Shown: piece by piece, positions 44,297-54,796 of the stretch | Position numbering within the stretch: the stretch's first letter is position 1 | How the letters are laid out: every line of letters starts with the position of its first letter | Notes under the pieces: model-generated | What the model saw: the letters and a program-made list of their open reading frames with translations, nothing else | Databases searched by the model: none | What the model was told of the DNA's origin: nothing | Translations under genes and position numbers: made by a program | Assembly: GCA_026182355.1 (NCBI GenBank) | Contig: JAPFBL010000932.1 | Coordinates: 41,713 to 105,712, forward strand | Length of the DNA stretch: 64,000 nt | Origin: Hermatobates lingyangjiaoensis | Taxonomy: Eukaryota > Arthropoda > Insecta > Hemiptera > Hermatobatidae | Direction of reading: 5' to 3'

Positions 44297-44898
44297 CTAA
44301 AATTTAAAAAGAACACAGAAAGGATGTTAAATATTTATAATAACCATGTATGTATGATTAATATATGATATATCGTTCTGCAATTCTTATATCTACTGAT
44401 CTATGAATATATAGAAGAACGATGTTACTGCTACCAAATAAAAGCAAAATTTTTAATATTTAATTAACATTTATAATTTTGATTTTCACAATAATCAAGC
44501 TTTTATCTACTATAAGAAGGTGTTCATTAAAAACAATCCAATACTTCAATTGGCAAAATAATAAAAGTTCTAATAAAACAAAATTCCAAAAAAAAGGAAC
44601 CAGAAAAGATGTATTTTAAACAAAAAAAAGAAATTAAAATAGTTTAAACAAATTCATACAAAATATGTTGTTAAATAAAACTACCGGATCTTAAATTGAC
44701 AGGAACGATAATTAAATAATTAGGAAAATAGAATATTAGTTGATCAATAAGATACTTTCATTTAAAATCACTATGCTTATAAATAGTCATCTATTAATTA
44801 AGTTATTTTGAATATACTAAAAGTAAGTAGAAGAAATACGAGGTATGATGGTTTGTAATAAATTATTCTCATAATATTTAAAATAAAAATATTATATA
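44297..44898. other. AT-rich spacer, no gene seen
   Basis: A short J-like tail (AAAAAGAACACAGAAAGG) begins it. Nothing else recognised. Confidence 0.5.
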
Positions 44899-44899
44899 T

Positions 44900-45130
44900 A
44901 TATATAAAAAGATTTCACATAAACACGTGAAACAACAATCAATGATCAAACCACAATAAGAAATGGGAAAACAAGACTAAGATCTTTCAACCGTAACAAG
45001 CGGACTTCGTCAGGGTTTTCAAACAGTCGGTCTTCCAGTTGGGTTTTTGACTCTGACGAAGACCGCTTGTTACGGTTGAAAGATCTTAGTCTTGTTTTCC
45101 CATTTCTTATGGGAATTGTGGTTTGATCAT

Positions 45131-45131
<1 letters not shown>
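44900..45131. mobile_element. Inverted PLE terminal pair, family D
   Basis: Both arms carry GTGTTTATGTGAAATC-type tails outward. The plus arm has the full ribozyme (45048-45092). The minus arm was truncated just 5' of its CTGACGA, losing helix I. Confidence 0.75.
45048..45092 (+). ncRNA. Type I hammerhead-like motif, family D
   Basis: Helix I GACU/AGUC, CTGACGA (45053), extra A, helix II GACCG/CGGUU, GAAA, palindrome AGATCT, T17. All parts present. Confidence 0.75.
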
Positions 45132-45164
<33 letters not shown>

Positions 45165-45166
<2 letters not shown>

Positions 45167-45443
45167 CAATATAAACAAAGAAACATAGAGAAATCAGAAG
45201 AACACACTTACAGTCTCTAATTTTCGGTTTGAACCGTCTTCAAGAGAGATAAGAGAGGGAAACCAAGCGCACTGGTTCAGAGACAGTTGGAGTCTCGCAC
45301 TGAACCAGTGCGCCCGGCCTCCCCAATAAAATTTCTGGGGAGACTTAGAGACTGTAAGTGTGTTCTTCTGATTTCTCTATGTTTCTTTGTTTATATTGAA
45401 CTATATTTGTCCGTTTTGGATCGTATTTCCAACGAAAAAAAGC

Positions 45444-45447
<4 letters not shown>
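45165..45447. mobile_element. Inverted PLE terminal pair, family M
   Basis: Outer tails TTTATATTGAAC; the plus arm continues to CGTTTTGGATCGTATTTCC before TA. The minus-arm core is TTGAAGA (C3 to U). The plus arm has lost its core by recombination with CCCCAATAAAATTTC. Confidence 0.7.
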
Positions 45448-45475
<28 letters not shown>

Positions 45476-45538
45476 AATTGTCACAATAACACGTGATATA
45501 AATATTCAGGTAACTTATCACAAATTAAAGAAGATAGT

Positions 45539-45576
45539 AGCTCTAAGGCCTTTCGTTTTCACGTCGTCAGAGAGCA
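45539..45576 (-). ncRNA. Type I hammerhead-like motif, family G, 3' of PLE ORF
   Basis: Helix I GCUCU/AGAGC, CTGACGA, extra C, helix II GU/AC, GAAA, palindrome AGGCCT, T17. Downstream of the stop at 45600. Confidence 0.75.
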
Positions 45577-45599
45577 AGTGAATACAAGTTGTAATCAGG

Positions 45600-45998
45600 C
45601 TATGAATTTTGATTTAAAGAAGGAGTTGGATTGGCATCATTGACAGTATTTTTCCCTATAACTGTTGAAATAGTCTTGATTTGTTTGATAATTCCTTCAA
45701 TTAGAAATTCATCTAATTTAAAAAGGCCTGGACTAGTGTTGACCAAGCTCTTAGAAAAGTCTTTTATGAGGGCGCTTTCAACAATGTTTCTTCTTCTTTC
45801 ACATGACATAAAAACCAACTCCTTTGCTTCTTCCCAGTTAATTATGTGATTTTTGTCTCTAATGTGTAGGAACAAGGCACTTTTATCATCTTGTCTTCTA
45901 ACTGAATACTGATGTTGCTTAATCCTTGTATCCATTCCTTTTCCCGTCTGTCCAATATAAGCCAACTCGCAATCCTTGCAAGGAATTCTGTATACACA
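45600..45998 (-). pseudogene. PLE GIY-YIG endonuclease C-terminal segment
   Basis: The minus frame gives VYRIPCKDCELAYIGQTGKG, then TRIKQHQYSVRRQDDKSALF, NHIINWEEAKELVF and a Glu in ESALIKDF, ending SLNQNS. CxxC, YIG, Arg and Glu of the GIY-YIG fold are all present, making this the best-preserved endonuclease here. The reverse transcriptase part is missing, so the piece cannot act alone. Confidence 0.85.
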
Positions 45999-46004
45999 AC
46001 AGTT

Positions 46005-46161
46005 TTATAACAGCTTGGTCAACACTAGTCCAGACCTTTTTAAATTAGATGAATTCCTAATTGAAGGAATTATCAAACAAATCAAGACTATTTCAACAGT
46101 TATAGGGAAAAATACTGTCAATGATGCCAATCTTACTCCTTCTTTAAATCAAAATTCATAA
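46005..46161 (+). pseudogene. PLE ORF C-terminus (mirror copy)
   Basis: Encodes SLVNTSPDLFKLDEFLIEGI and ends SLNQNS then stop. It is almost identical to the end of the minus copy. Confidence 0.8.
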
Positions 46162-46184
46162 CCTGCTTACAACTTGTATTCACT

Positions 46185-46222
46185 TGCTCTCTGACGACGT
46201 GAAAACGAAAGGCCTTAGAGCG
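46185..46222 (+). ncRNA. Type I hammerhead-like motif, family G, 3' of PLE ORF
   Basis: Helix I GCUCU/AGAGC, CTGACGA (46191), extra C, GU/AC, GAAA, palindrome AGGCCT, T17. Confidence 0.75.
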
Positions 46223-46250
46223 ACTATCTTCTTTAATTTGTGGTAAGTTA

Positions 46251-46297
<47 letters not shown>

Positions 46298-46393
46298 GTA
46301 ATATACATATATCATTATATCTATTATAAATATAATTATTAATATACATTTTATATATATAATTATATGTATCTATATATATTTATATATATA

Positions 46394-46500
46394 TCAATGA
46401 TCAAACCACAATAAGAAATGGGAAAACAAGACTAAAATCTTTCAACCGTAACAAGCGGTCTTCGTCAGAGTCAAAAACCCAACTTTTTTGGGTTTATATA
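46394..46500 (-). mobile_element. PLE family D terminal segment
   Basis: Minus-strand D tail, ribozyme region 46431-46472 and truncation at GGGTTT. The core is intact, but the palindrome is AGATTT, so helix III is weakened. Confidence 0.65.
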
Positions 46501-46529
46501 TGTATATATATATATAATATATATATATA

Positions 46530-46942
46530 TAGTTCAATATAGACATAGAGAAATGAAAAGAACACACCGTCTCGGTTCAAAACAAAAATTAGAGACTGAA
46601 AGTGTGTTCTTTTGATTTGTCTATGTCTATATTGAATATATTTGTCTATATTGAACTATATTTGTCCGTTTTGGATCGTATTTCCAACGAAAAAGTTTAT
46701 ATATAAATACATCATTCAAAATTCGATAAAAACGATCCAGACTGGATGCAAATCAGCTCAAAACCGAAGAAAAGCAGCAAACAGAGAAAGAGACACACTT
46801 ACAAACTCAAATTTTCTGATGATCCGTCTTCAGTAGCAAATAGAATGGGTGACCAAGCACGCCGGAAACACCAACCGTTGGTTAGTTCTCCTGAATACGT
46901 ATCATCTGTAAATTTGAGTTTGTAATTGTCTCTATCTCTCTT

Positions 46943-46955
<13 letters not shown>
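46530..46955. mobile_element. Adjacent M and F inverted pairs, ribozymes damaged
   Basis: 46530-46707 is a short M pair fused inside the ribozyme. 46710-46955 is an F pair whose minus-arm motif keeps CTGAAGA but has a mismatched helix II and lost helix I. TA follows at 46956-46987. Confidence 0.65.
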
Positions 46956-46987
<32 letters not shown>

Positions 46988-47195
46988 CTTTAAATTACAC
47001 AAAGCACGACACAGAAAAGAGAATACAAAGAAAACTTACAGAATTCAATATTTCAATACAGAAATATTCAATACACAATACAATATTCAATAAAGAAATA
47101 TTGAATTCTGTAAGTTTTCTTTGTATTCTCTTTTCTGTGTCGTGCTTTGTGTAATTTAAAGTTTTATAGTCCTTGTGGACCGTTTCTTATTTTTA

Positions 47196-47242
<47 letters not shown>

Positions 47243-47375
47243 ATTTCACATAAACACGTAAAATAACAATCAATGATTAATTGAAAGTTGGGTTTTTGAC
47301 TAGACGAAGACCGGCTGTTACGATTGAAAGATCATAGACTTGTTTTTCCATTTTATTTTGTGGTTTGATCATATA
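46988..47375. mobile_element. O pair and D pair, both centre-truncated
   Basis: 46988-47197 is an O-family pair (outer words CACAAAGCACGACACAG, plus tail CCTTGTGGACCGTTTC) lacking the ribozyme core. 47241-47375 is a D pair with core CTAGACGA. TA tracts lie at 47198-47240 and after 47370. Confidence 0.6.
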
Positions 47376-47846
47376 TATATTTATATATATATATATATAT
47401 AATTGAAAAATTCTTATTTAAATAGCATTAACTGAAAGTAGAGTTAATGATATAAATTGCATAATTCATTTAACAATAATATTTTTACATGTGAATACAA
47501 TAAAAACCGTTTTGAATGTGTGATTGAGTATATTTTTTTCTTTAGAATTTTTCAACGTTTTTAACATTCAAATAAATATGAATTAAAATTAAAGGTTAAT
47601 TTTAAATTAAAATTATAGTTACTTTTTATTTGCATATGTTGAAAAATGTTATTTGAATAAAATAAATATTCTTTAAAAATTAAGTTTATGCTTAGGTTGT
47701 TTATAGTATCTTGTTTTAGTGATTGCATTGTTAGTGTGAAACATAGGACAGCGGAAGGTACAGGAGCTGGAGTATTTGGGCCTAAGACCAAATTTTCCAT
47801 TTGGTAAAACAGAGCTATTATCTTCCATCATTTTTTGTGAATTACC

Positions 47847-47850
<4 letters not shown>
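47376..47850. other. AT-rich spacer, no gene seen
   Basis: A 79-codon minus frame (47561-47800) has no family motif. Confidence 0.5.
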
Positions 47851-47880
<30 letters not shown>

Positions 47881-47889
<9 letters not shown>

Positions 47890-48413
47890 CATTAAAGATC
47901 TTGCCAACATTAAGTTTAGTATGTTTCCTACATACCTTTTCAAGGTTTCGAATGCTTCTTTTCCATCTTTGTGGTATCATATAAATTAACTCACCGATTT
48001 TTTTATCTCTAAATGTATTTTTCATTTTACATGTCCGACGTTTCAGTCTACGTTGACCATTCTCAAGGATTCTATATACAAGGTTTTTTTAACAATTCTA
48101 ATAAATACTTATTTACAATAACAATTACATCACTTATTGTAAATAAGTATTTATTAGAATTGTTAAAAAAACCTTGTATATAGAATCCTTGAGAATGGTC
48201 AACGTAGACTGAAACGTCGGACATGTAAAATGAAAAATATATTTAAAGATAAAAAAATCGGTGAGTTAATTTATATGATACCACAAAGATGGAAAAGAAG
48301 CATTCGAAACCTTGAAAAGGTATGTAGGAAACATACTAAACTTAATGTTGGCAAGATCTTTAATGAGGTATGTTTAAAAGAAGGTCTGCTCCCAAAGTAT
48401 ACCAATATATATA
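47881..48413. mobile_element. Inverted PLE 5' pair, family E, with C3U/G8A ribozyme core
   Basis: Arms 47881-48109 and 48135-48413. Each has a ribozyme-like motif (UCC/GGA helix I, UUGAGAA core, GGUC stem, GAAACGTC) and an ORF MKNIFKDKKIGELIYMIPQR, then LEKVCRKHTKLNVGKIFNEV. The plus arm ends CLKEGLLPKYTN at TA. Confidence 0.8.
48230..48408 (+). pseudogene. PLE N-terminal ORF segment, family E
   Basis: The ATG at 48230 follows the ribozyme-like motif by ~20 nt. Product: MKNIFKDKKIGELIYMIPQR ... CLKEGLLPKYTN, then TA-encoded residues. A basic, helical N-terminal block precedes the truncation. Confidence 0.75.
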
Positions 48414-48415
48414 TA

Positions 48416-48690
48416 TTTTCACTGATAAAACGAAATACGATCCAAACTGGACACAATACGAGTTCGAGATTAACAAAGTGCAACATACAAAGTAGGGAAA
48501 CACACTTACAGACTCAAATTTTCAGGTAATCCGTCTTCAGGAGAAAAAAGAATGGGAGACCAAGCACGTTGCGTCTACAACGTGCTTGGTCTCCCATTCT
48601 TTTTTCTCCTGAAGACGGATTACCCGAAAATTTGAGTCTGTAAGTGTGTTTCCCTACTTTGTATGTTGCTCTTTGTTAATCTCGAACTCG
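48416..48690. mobile_element. Inverted PLE terminal pair, family F
   Basis: The minus arm starts with the complement of AGTTTGGATCGTATTTCG beside TA. The plus arm ends in TCGAACTCGTATATA. Ribozymes: plus 48604-48637 intact; minus 48513-48545 has one extra base before GAAA. Confidence 0.75.
48604..48637 (+). ncRNA. Type I hammerhead-like motif, family F
   Basis: Helix I CUC/GAG, CTGAAGA (48609), extra C, short helix II GG/CC, GAAA, palindrome AATT, T17. Confidence 0.65.
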
Positions 48691-48745
48691 TATATATATA
48701 TATATATTATATATACGAGTATATATATATTGGTATATATTGGCA

Positions 48746-48804
48746 ACCAGGAGGTTAAAATCTGTTTACAAAATTTCGTGAATGCAGAAACCGCGATCGT
48801 TTTC

Positions 48805-48858
<54 letters not shown>

Positions 48859-49080
48859 GTTGTGTACTTAGGGAGCAGACCTTCTTTTAAACATATATTA
48901 TTAAATTGTTTACCTATCTTTATCTTCTCACTGTTTTATCTTTCTCTACTGTTAACAGCAAATCTTTTGGTGATCTCGTTTATGTTCTTCCCTGTCAATG
49001 GAAGTCCTTAATAAGAAGACTGGAAAAAGTATCCAAAAAATAGGAGAAGATAAAGATAGGCAAACTACGTATTTAATGAA

Positions 49081-49082
<2 letters not shown>
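48746..49082. mobile_element. PLE N-terminal scraps around (TA)n
   Basis: 48746-48808 encodes EVKICLQNFVNAETAIVFIN. Then an inverted pair 48857-49082: minus KIKIGKQFNNICLKEGLLPK plus YTT, and plus NSKSFGDLVYVLPCQWKSLI. TA lies at 48808-48855 and 49083-49121. Confidence 0.7.
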
Positions 49083-49121
<39 letters not shown>

Positions 49122-49122
<1 letters not shown>

Positions 49123-49407
49123 TAGCAGTTTACTTCTCAACACGAGTGCTTCACACTTCTTCTCTATGACGACGGTTGTCGAAATATCGTAGTGAGTTCT
49201 GCTGTGCCTTCTTGTATTCTTTCCTATCTATTAAAGTTTATATATATATATATGAATTTATGTCGGTCGGTGGACACTTGCACATCTCTGCTCCAGTGTC
49301 CCTTTTCCTTTTCCCACATTTCTTAAGGATGGCGTGATAGCCAAAATGACTGATAATAATAAGTTTTAGTCTCTTTTTGTGGTTTTATGATATCTTTAAT
49401 TATATAT
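49122..49407 (+). mobile_element. J- and I-like terminal segments, decayed
   Basis: 49122-49240: CTATGACGACGG, GTCGAAATATC and the tail TTCTTTCC. 49255-49400: a degraded I tail (GGTCGGTGGACACTTGC ... GTGGTTTTATG) ending at TA. Confidence 0.5.
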
Positions 49408-49535
49408 ATATATAGATTTCACATAAACACGTGGAATAACAATCAATGATCAAACCTCAATTAGAAATGGAAAAACAAGACTAAGATCTTTCAAACGTAA
49501 CAAGCAGTCCTCGTCAGAGTCAAAAACCCAACTCA
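49408..49535 (-). mobile_element. PLE family D terminal segment
   Basis: D tail and ribozyme region 49480-49521 on the minus strand. The core CTGACGA and GAAAGATCTT are kept, but helix II is weakened. Confidence 0.65.
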
Positions 49536-49544
49536 ATATATATA

Positions 49545-50092
49545 TATATTCCATTTTTGTATATAATTTTGGGTTTATATAAGAAGAAATATGGGTTTTT
49601 ATGAGGATATAAGAAGATTATATGGAGAAGATGGCTATGAAAAAGGTTTTAAAATAAAACCGAAACGTCGGCAATGAGAGTTTGATTTTTGAACATAAAA
49701 AATTTGACCGAATCCCGATTAGATAACACACCTATTCTATCAAACGGTCGATATATTATTGAATTTGTAGTATATAATTTTGGGTTTATATAAGAAGAAA
49801 TGTGGTATATAATTTTAGAGTAGGGATCTTTAACGAGTACCTGACATCGTACAGGCTCGGGACCGACGGTTTAACGTCCATCTCCGAGGGATGACACGCT
49901 CAAATTTATTCACCTCCCGCGTGAATAAATCGAGGGTCAGGTTTATATGAGGATATAAGAAGAGTATATGGAGAAGATGGCTATGAAAAAGGTTTTAAAT
50001 AAAACCGAAACGTCGGCAATGAGAATTTGATTTTTGAACCTAGAAAGTTTGACGGAATATCGATTAGATAACACACCTATTCCATTTTAGGT
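49545..50092 (+). mobile_element. Tandem L-family termini with an inserted SINE fragment
   Basis: TATATAATTTTGGGTTTATA begins two tandem copies, each with GGCTATGAAAAAGG, a TTTTAAA-looped stem, GAAACGTCGGCAATGAG and GATTAGATAACACACC. The second copy is split by a minus-strand SINE fragment. Confidence 0.65.
49817..49942 (-). mobile_element. SINE body fragment
   Basis: The minus strand contains the hairpin word TTATTCACGCGGGAGG and GACGTTAAACCGTCGGTCCC, but no tRNA head. Confidence 0.75.
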
Positions 50093-50439
50093 TAGAAATT
50101 CCATTTTGTAATATGTAAGAAAAATCAAAAATATGTACTAGAAAGGATATCCCAGATAACCATTTAAATGGGGTTGTAATTGAATGATAATGCGCCTCTT
50201 ATAGCATCTAGCATTCAGCTCCGACTTTCGACCATTACGAGTGATACAAATTCCTGGATTAGTGATGCCCAGCTGTTTTAGGATAATTTATCTCTTTATT
50301 AAAAACTGGCGACAAGCAGGTGAAAGGAAAACAAACAGGAGGTCTCTAGGGAAAGAAGGGAACAATAATCAGTAGAGAAGAGTGAAAAGTATTAGAAACA
50401 AACTGGCAGAGTTTTGGTGGAGTATTCGTTATGAGTTTG

Positions 50440-50981
50440 CCCTAGGAGGCCAGGCTAGCTCAGTGGTTACGTGCTCACCTCTGAACTGATAGGACCGGGG
50501 TTCGATCCCCACCTGGCCCTTGATTTATTCACGCGGGAGGTGAATAAATTTGAGCGCGTCGTCCCTCGGAGAAGGACTTTAAACCCGTTTTGATCTTCGC
50601 GTTCCTCGGCAGTTTGTGCCATAACCGCTTAGTCAAGCCAGGCCGCCTTGTTGACAAGTTATACTTTAGCTACCTCCATTGAACATGGAAGTGCCCGAGG
50701 GCACCTCAAGCAACGCAATGCTAAGCACGATTCTGACAGTTACTCCGCAAAACGGAACCTAGGCCAAGAGTAATAGGCAAACTAAAGCAAAGAACGTTAA
50801 ACCGTCGGTCCCGAACCTGTACGATGTCAGGTACTCATTAAAGATCCCTACTCTAAATACATTTGAGTTAGGCAAAATTTAGTACTCCCACTGTAGAATC
50901 AATCTTCATTGTGTGGTATCACAAAGGGCCAGTGCTCGGCCTACGTGTGTTCCCTTGTAGAACTGCCACTGCAACCTAACC
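50440..50981 (+). mobile_element. SINE with internal insertion and 10-bp target duplication
   Basis: TATGAGTTTG flanks it at 50430-50439 and 50982-50991. The tRNA-like head has a 7-bp acceptor-like pairing GGCCAGG/CCTGGCC and A and B boxes. About 205 bp (roughly 50590-50797) splits the body between two copies of TTAAACC. Removing it gives ~334 bp, matching the intact copy at 24.7 kb. Confidence 0.85.
50590..50797 (-). mobile_element. Insertion inside the SINE, perhaps a second SINE
   Basis: Bounded by TTAAACC on both sides (apparent duplication). On the minus strand TGGCTTGACTAAGCGGTTA resembles an A box. A convincing B box is not seen, so identity is uncertain. Confidence 0.4.
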
Positions 50982-51089
50982 TATGAGTTTGGCCAAATTG
51001 TTTTAGAACTGGTGTTGTGCTAAACTCTGCATCCAGCTGACTTATTTTCAAGGGTAGCGGATGGTTTATGAGAACTGTTTGAGTTCACA

Positions 51090-51695
51090 TTCAGCTGAGC
51101 TATTAGAAAGGAAATTAGCTGCTTCTACAAGGTGGGGTTTTGTTTCTTCAATTATAACTCGAGAAAGGGAAGAAAAGGAATACAGACTGGTTGTAAAGGA
51201 GTCGCCCATTCGTGCAAGTAAACTTTATTGTATACATACTTGACTTTGGTATTCTTGTGAATTTTCTTTTTGTCGGTTTAAAAGTTAAAGTAGTATATAC
51301 ATATAAATATTGTATGCCCGATATATCGTTACATTATTTGGGTGCCCCTCTGGGATATCCTGCTTATCAATTAAAACTAGAGCATAAATAGTTGTTTGTC
51401 TTTACCTTATTATCAGATTGATAAGGGATAGACTCTTGGAACTGTGTGTGCAGTTAGGCTTAACTGGAGAAGCCGCTATTAAGTTCTGCCATGATACTCA
51501 TTAAAAAGGGTTCCTACTTTCTAAAAAAAGCTGTTTTTACAAGCTGGTATTTTTTTCTTCAATTAGAACTTGAGAAAAGGAAGAAAAGGAATGCAGACTA
51601 ATTGTAAAGAAGTTGCTCCTTCGGGGCTGTAACAATCGTGGCGTTGTGCTAAAACTTACAATAGCCCGATATATTGTTACAGCGAGTTACCCTGT
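51090..51695. repeat. Diverged direct repeat upstream of the 85-bp array
   Basis: 51110-51340 and 51515-51690 share TTTCTTCAATTA, AAGGAAGAAAAGGAAT and GCCCGATATAT in the same order. They could be UTR monomers of the adjoining LINE or LTR remnants. The 60-codon frame here is not convincing. Confidence 0.55.
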
Positions 51696-51699
51696 TAAC

Positions 51700-53118
51700 C
51701 TGTTATAAAAAGGGACAAACGAAAGAGGAGGAGAAGGTGGCCAGTGGCTGGGCCTGACCACCTTCACGAGGCTGCCCTGTTAACTTGCTATATGCAGGGA
51801 CAAACGAAAGAGGAGGAGAAGGTGGCCAGTGGCTGGGCCTGACCACCTTCACGAGACTACTCTGTTAACTTGCTATATGCAGGGACAAACGAAAGAGGAG
51901 GAGAAGGTGGCCAGTGGCTGGGCCTGACCACCTTTACGAGGCTACCCTGTTAACTTGCTATATGCAAGGACAAACGAAAGAGGAGGAGAAGGTGGCCAGT
52001 GGCTGGGCCTGACCACCTTCACGAGGCTACTCTGTTAACTTGCTATATGCAGGGACAAACGAAAGAGGAGGAGAAGGTGGCCAGTGGCTGGGCCTGACCA
52101 CCTTCACGAGGCTACCCTGTTAACTTGCTATATGCAGCGACAAACGAAAGAGGAGGAGAAGGTGGCGAGTGGCTGAGCCTGACCACCATCACGAGGCTAC
52201 CATGTTAACTTGCTATATGCAGCGACAAACGAAAGAGGAGGAGAAGGTGGCGAGTGGCTGGGCCTGACCACCATCACGAGGCTACCATGTTAACTTGCTA
52301 TATGCAGAGACAAACGAAAGAGGAGGAGAAGGTGATCAGAGGCTGGGCCTGACCACCTTCACGAGGCTACCCTGTTAACTTGCTATATGCAGCGACAAAC
52401 GAAAGAGGAGGAGAAGGTGGCGAGTGGCTGGGCCTGACCACCATCACGAGGCTACCATGTTAACTTGCTATATGCAGAGACAAACGAAAGAGGAGGAGAA
52501 GGTGGCCAGTGGCTGGGCCTGACCACCTTCACTAGGCTACTCTGTTAACTTGCTATATGCAGGGACAAACGAAAGAGGAGGAGAAGGTGGCCAGTGGCTG
52601 GGCCTGACCACCTTTACGAGGCTACCCTGTTAACTTGCTATATGCAGGGACAAACGAAAGAGGAGGAGAAGGTGGCCAGTGTCTGGGCCTGACCACCTTC
52701 ACGAGGCTACCCTGTTAACTTGCTATACGCAGGGACAAACGAAAGAGGAGGAGAAGGTGGCCAGTGTCTGGGCCTGACCACCTTCACGAGGCTACCATGT
52801 TAACTTGCTATATGCAGGGACAAACGAAAGAGGAGGAGAAGGTGGCCAGTGGCTGGGCCTGACCACCTTCACGAGACTACTCTGTTAACTTGCTATATGC
52901 AGGGACAAACGAAAGAGGAGGAGAAGGTGGCCAGTGGCTGGGCCTGACCACCTTTACGAGGCTACCTTGTTAACTTGCTATATGCAAGGACAAACGAAAG
53001 AGGAGGAGAAGGTGGCCAGTGTCTGGGCCTGACCACCTTCACGAGGCTACCCTGTTAACTTGCTATACGCAGGGACAAACGAAAGAGGAGGAGAAGGTGG
53101 CCAGCGGCTAAGCCTGAC
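51700..53118. repeat. 85-bp minisatellite, 17 units, no length variation
   Basis: ACAAACGAAAGAGGAGGAG starts at 51715 and the last copy at 53075. That is 16 intervals totalling 1360 bp, exactly 85 each on average; the three I measured individually were 85. Each unit has inverted GAAGGTGG and CCACCTTC 8-mers around GGCC-rich sequence. 85 is not a multiple of 3, so it is unlikely to encode a repeat protein. Confidence 0.9.
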
Positions 53119-53733
53119 CATCTTCGTTTCAAGTCCTTCCAACTTCCCAAATCCTCTCCTCTTATCCTAAGTCCAAACTGAGACGTTATGCGATTCTTGC
53201 CAAAAGATGGATGATCAGGGGTAAATGTTATAGGAGACTCAAGAGTACCTCCTGACCCGTTTGATTAAATAGACTTACTCCGGAATATGGTACTCTGCTG
53301 GAGCGGACAAAATACTACCGATAGAATTTCAACGATTTTCCCCTATATGATATCAATGAGAAGGAAGTCTGGAGAGCGTCCAAAAGCGCTAACTAGTGGT
53401 AACCTACCACAAATGCACCTGAGGACCCGAACAAAACCATCCCGAAGAAGGAAGTACTTTCTCCCAAAACATAGGGAGCTTGAATGGACATTATCAATGA
53501 TGGTTTGCGCAGATTCTGCAAAGAGGAAGAAACACCGCTGCACCTGCTAATAACTTGTAAGGCAACTTTGCTGCAGAGAAGCAGGTTCTTCGGGACACCC
53601 AACAAAACCATATAAAAACTTTTACCGCTGGAACCAGTAAAATTGCTGAGCTTATTGGAGGCGTTGAAGCTAACTGCTGATGTACATTACTACAGAAGAG
53701 GGGAAATACAATAGTTTTTTTTTTTTTTTTTTA
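53119..53733 (+). pseudogene. LINE 3' end with poly-A/T tail
   Basis: One frame gives INDGLRRFCKEEETPLHLLI then TCKATLLQRSRFFGTP, the C-x2-C...H...C domain at the end of R1/I-type LINE proteins. The strand ends in a homopolymer run at 53718-53733. The rest is frame-broken. Confidence 0.7.
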
Positions 53734-53739
53734 AGACGC

Positions 53740-54785
53740 AATGCTATAGTCACCCTAAAATAATAAAAAATAAAAAAATAAGAGTCACGGGTAATTTAGT
53801 ATAAAATATTTCAGAATTTCTGTTTTAAAATTCCTCAGTTTATTTAAATAGTTATAATTAATTTGAATTTAATAATCTCCCAAACCTACTTTAAAAATTA
53901 TGTATTTTTTTATTTAAAATTTAAAACGAAAATTCTCTTCAAAGTATGTCTCGTTTATTTAAAATCCAATTCTGTAATCAATAAAATAAAATTTCTTTAT
54001 AGATAAAACAAATAAATCGTGGCTATTGTTAGTAAGAAATATGGTGATATTTTTGGTGTCAACTATAACTTAAGCTTTAAAGGACAAATAAATTTATTAA
54101 GTAATCGTAATTTAATATTTTTCAAAATTCTTTAAAAGTATTCAATTATTCCCTTATTATCAAAACATAGGTTATGTTGTATATAATTTTGAAAATATGT
54201 TAATATATTAATATTAATATATAAAATATATAAATGCTTATTGATTAATAATATGAAATTGAACAATTTTGGTTTTAGGAAATTTGGAATGTTATGTAAC
54301 ATTTAGTGATGTTTTATATATTTTGTTTGTTGTTTTTTTTTCTAATTCTTGGATTCTATAAAAATAATTTTTTAAATATTATATTATTAAAAATATTATA
54401 GAAGAAAAACTAAGATACGATATTTTGACAGATGTCGTCATCAAATAGAAGTACTCCTGCAAGCAGCTGCGGCTGACAAAACAGACCTCAGTTCTTATAT
54501 GGAACACATAATAAATCACCGAATGAATTAATAAGGGTACATTAATAATAAATAAAACATATAAAAGAAAAACTAAACCTAACTGCATAAACAAAATAAT
54601 TTTAAACAATGTTAAAAAGTACAAAATTCTACTATTGTATAATAGTACAAATGTACTAATAATAATAATTGTATAATATGAAACAAAATTGGACATATGA
54701 ATATATAGTACTAGATTAGAGTTAAATGTGCTTTGTTTTTTTTTGAATCTCTCTTTTTTTTTAAATTTGCCTTGATGTGTTAACT
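53740..54785. other. AT-rich spacer with one ribozyme relic
   Basis: At 54400-54440 the minus strand has TTGATGACGAC, ATCT, GTCAAAATATC, a decayed J-type motif (C3U, G12A). No gene seen; a 105-codon minus frame overlaps it without a domain. Confidence 0.5.
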
Positions 54786-54796
54786 ATACCATATTC

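Larger units (their letters stand above)
45475..46252. mobile_element. Head-to-head PLE 3' ends, family G
   Basis: A minus copy (GIY-YIG to 3' tail) and a plus copy (ORF C-terminus to 3' tail) are joined at about 46000. Each has ORF, stop, ~30 nt, intact ribozyme, tail and TA, a clean mirror image. The two copies were truncated at different points of the ORF. Confidence 0.85.

Noticed and set aside
51700..53118. Repeat-protein gene in the 85-bp array
   Set aside because: The period is not a multiple of 3, so the frame shifts each unit and stops occur.
53287..53611. ORFs of 66-87 codons at the LINE 3' end
   Set aside because: The recognisable LINE C-terminal motif is in a different frame; these are shadows.
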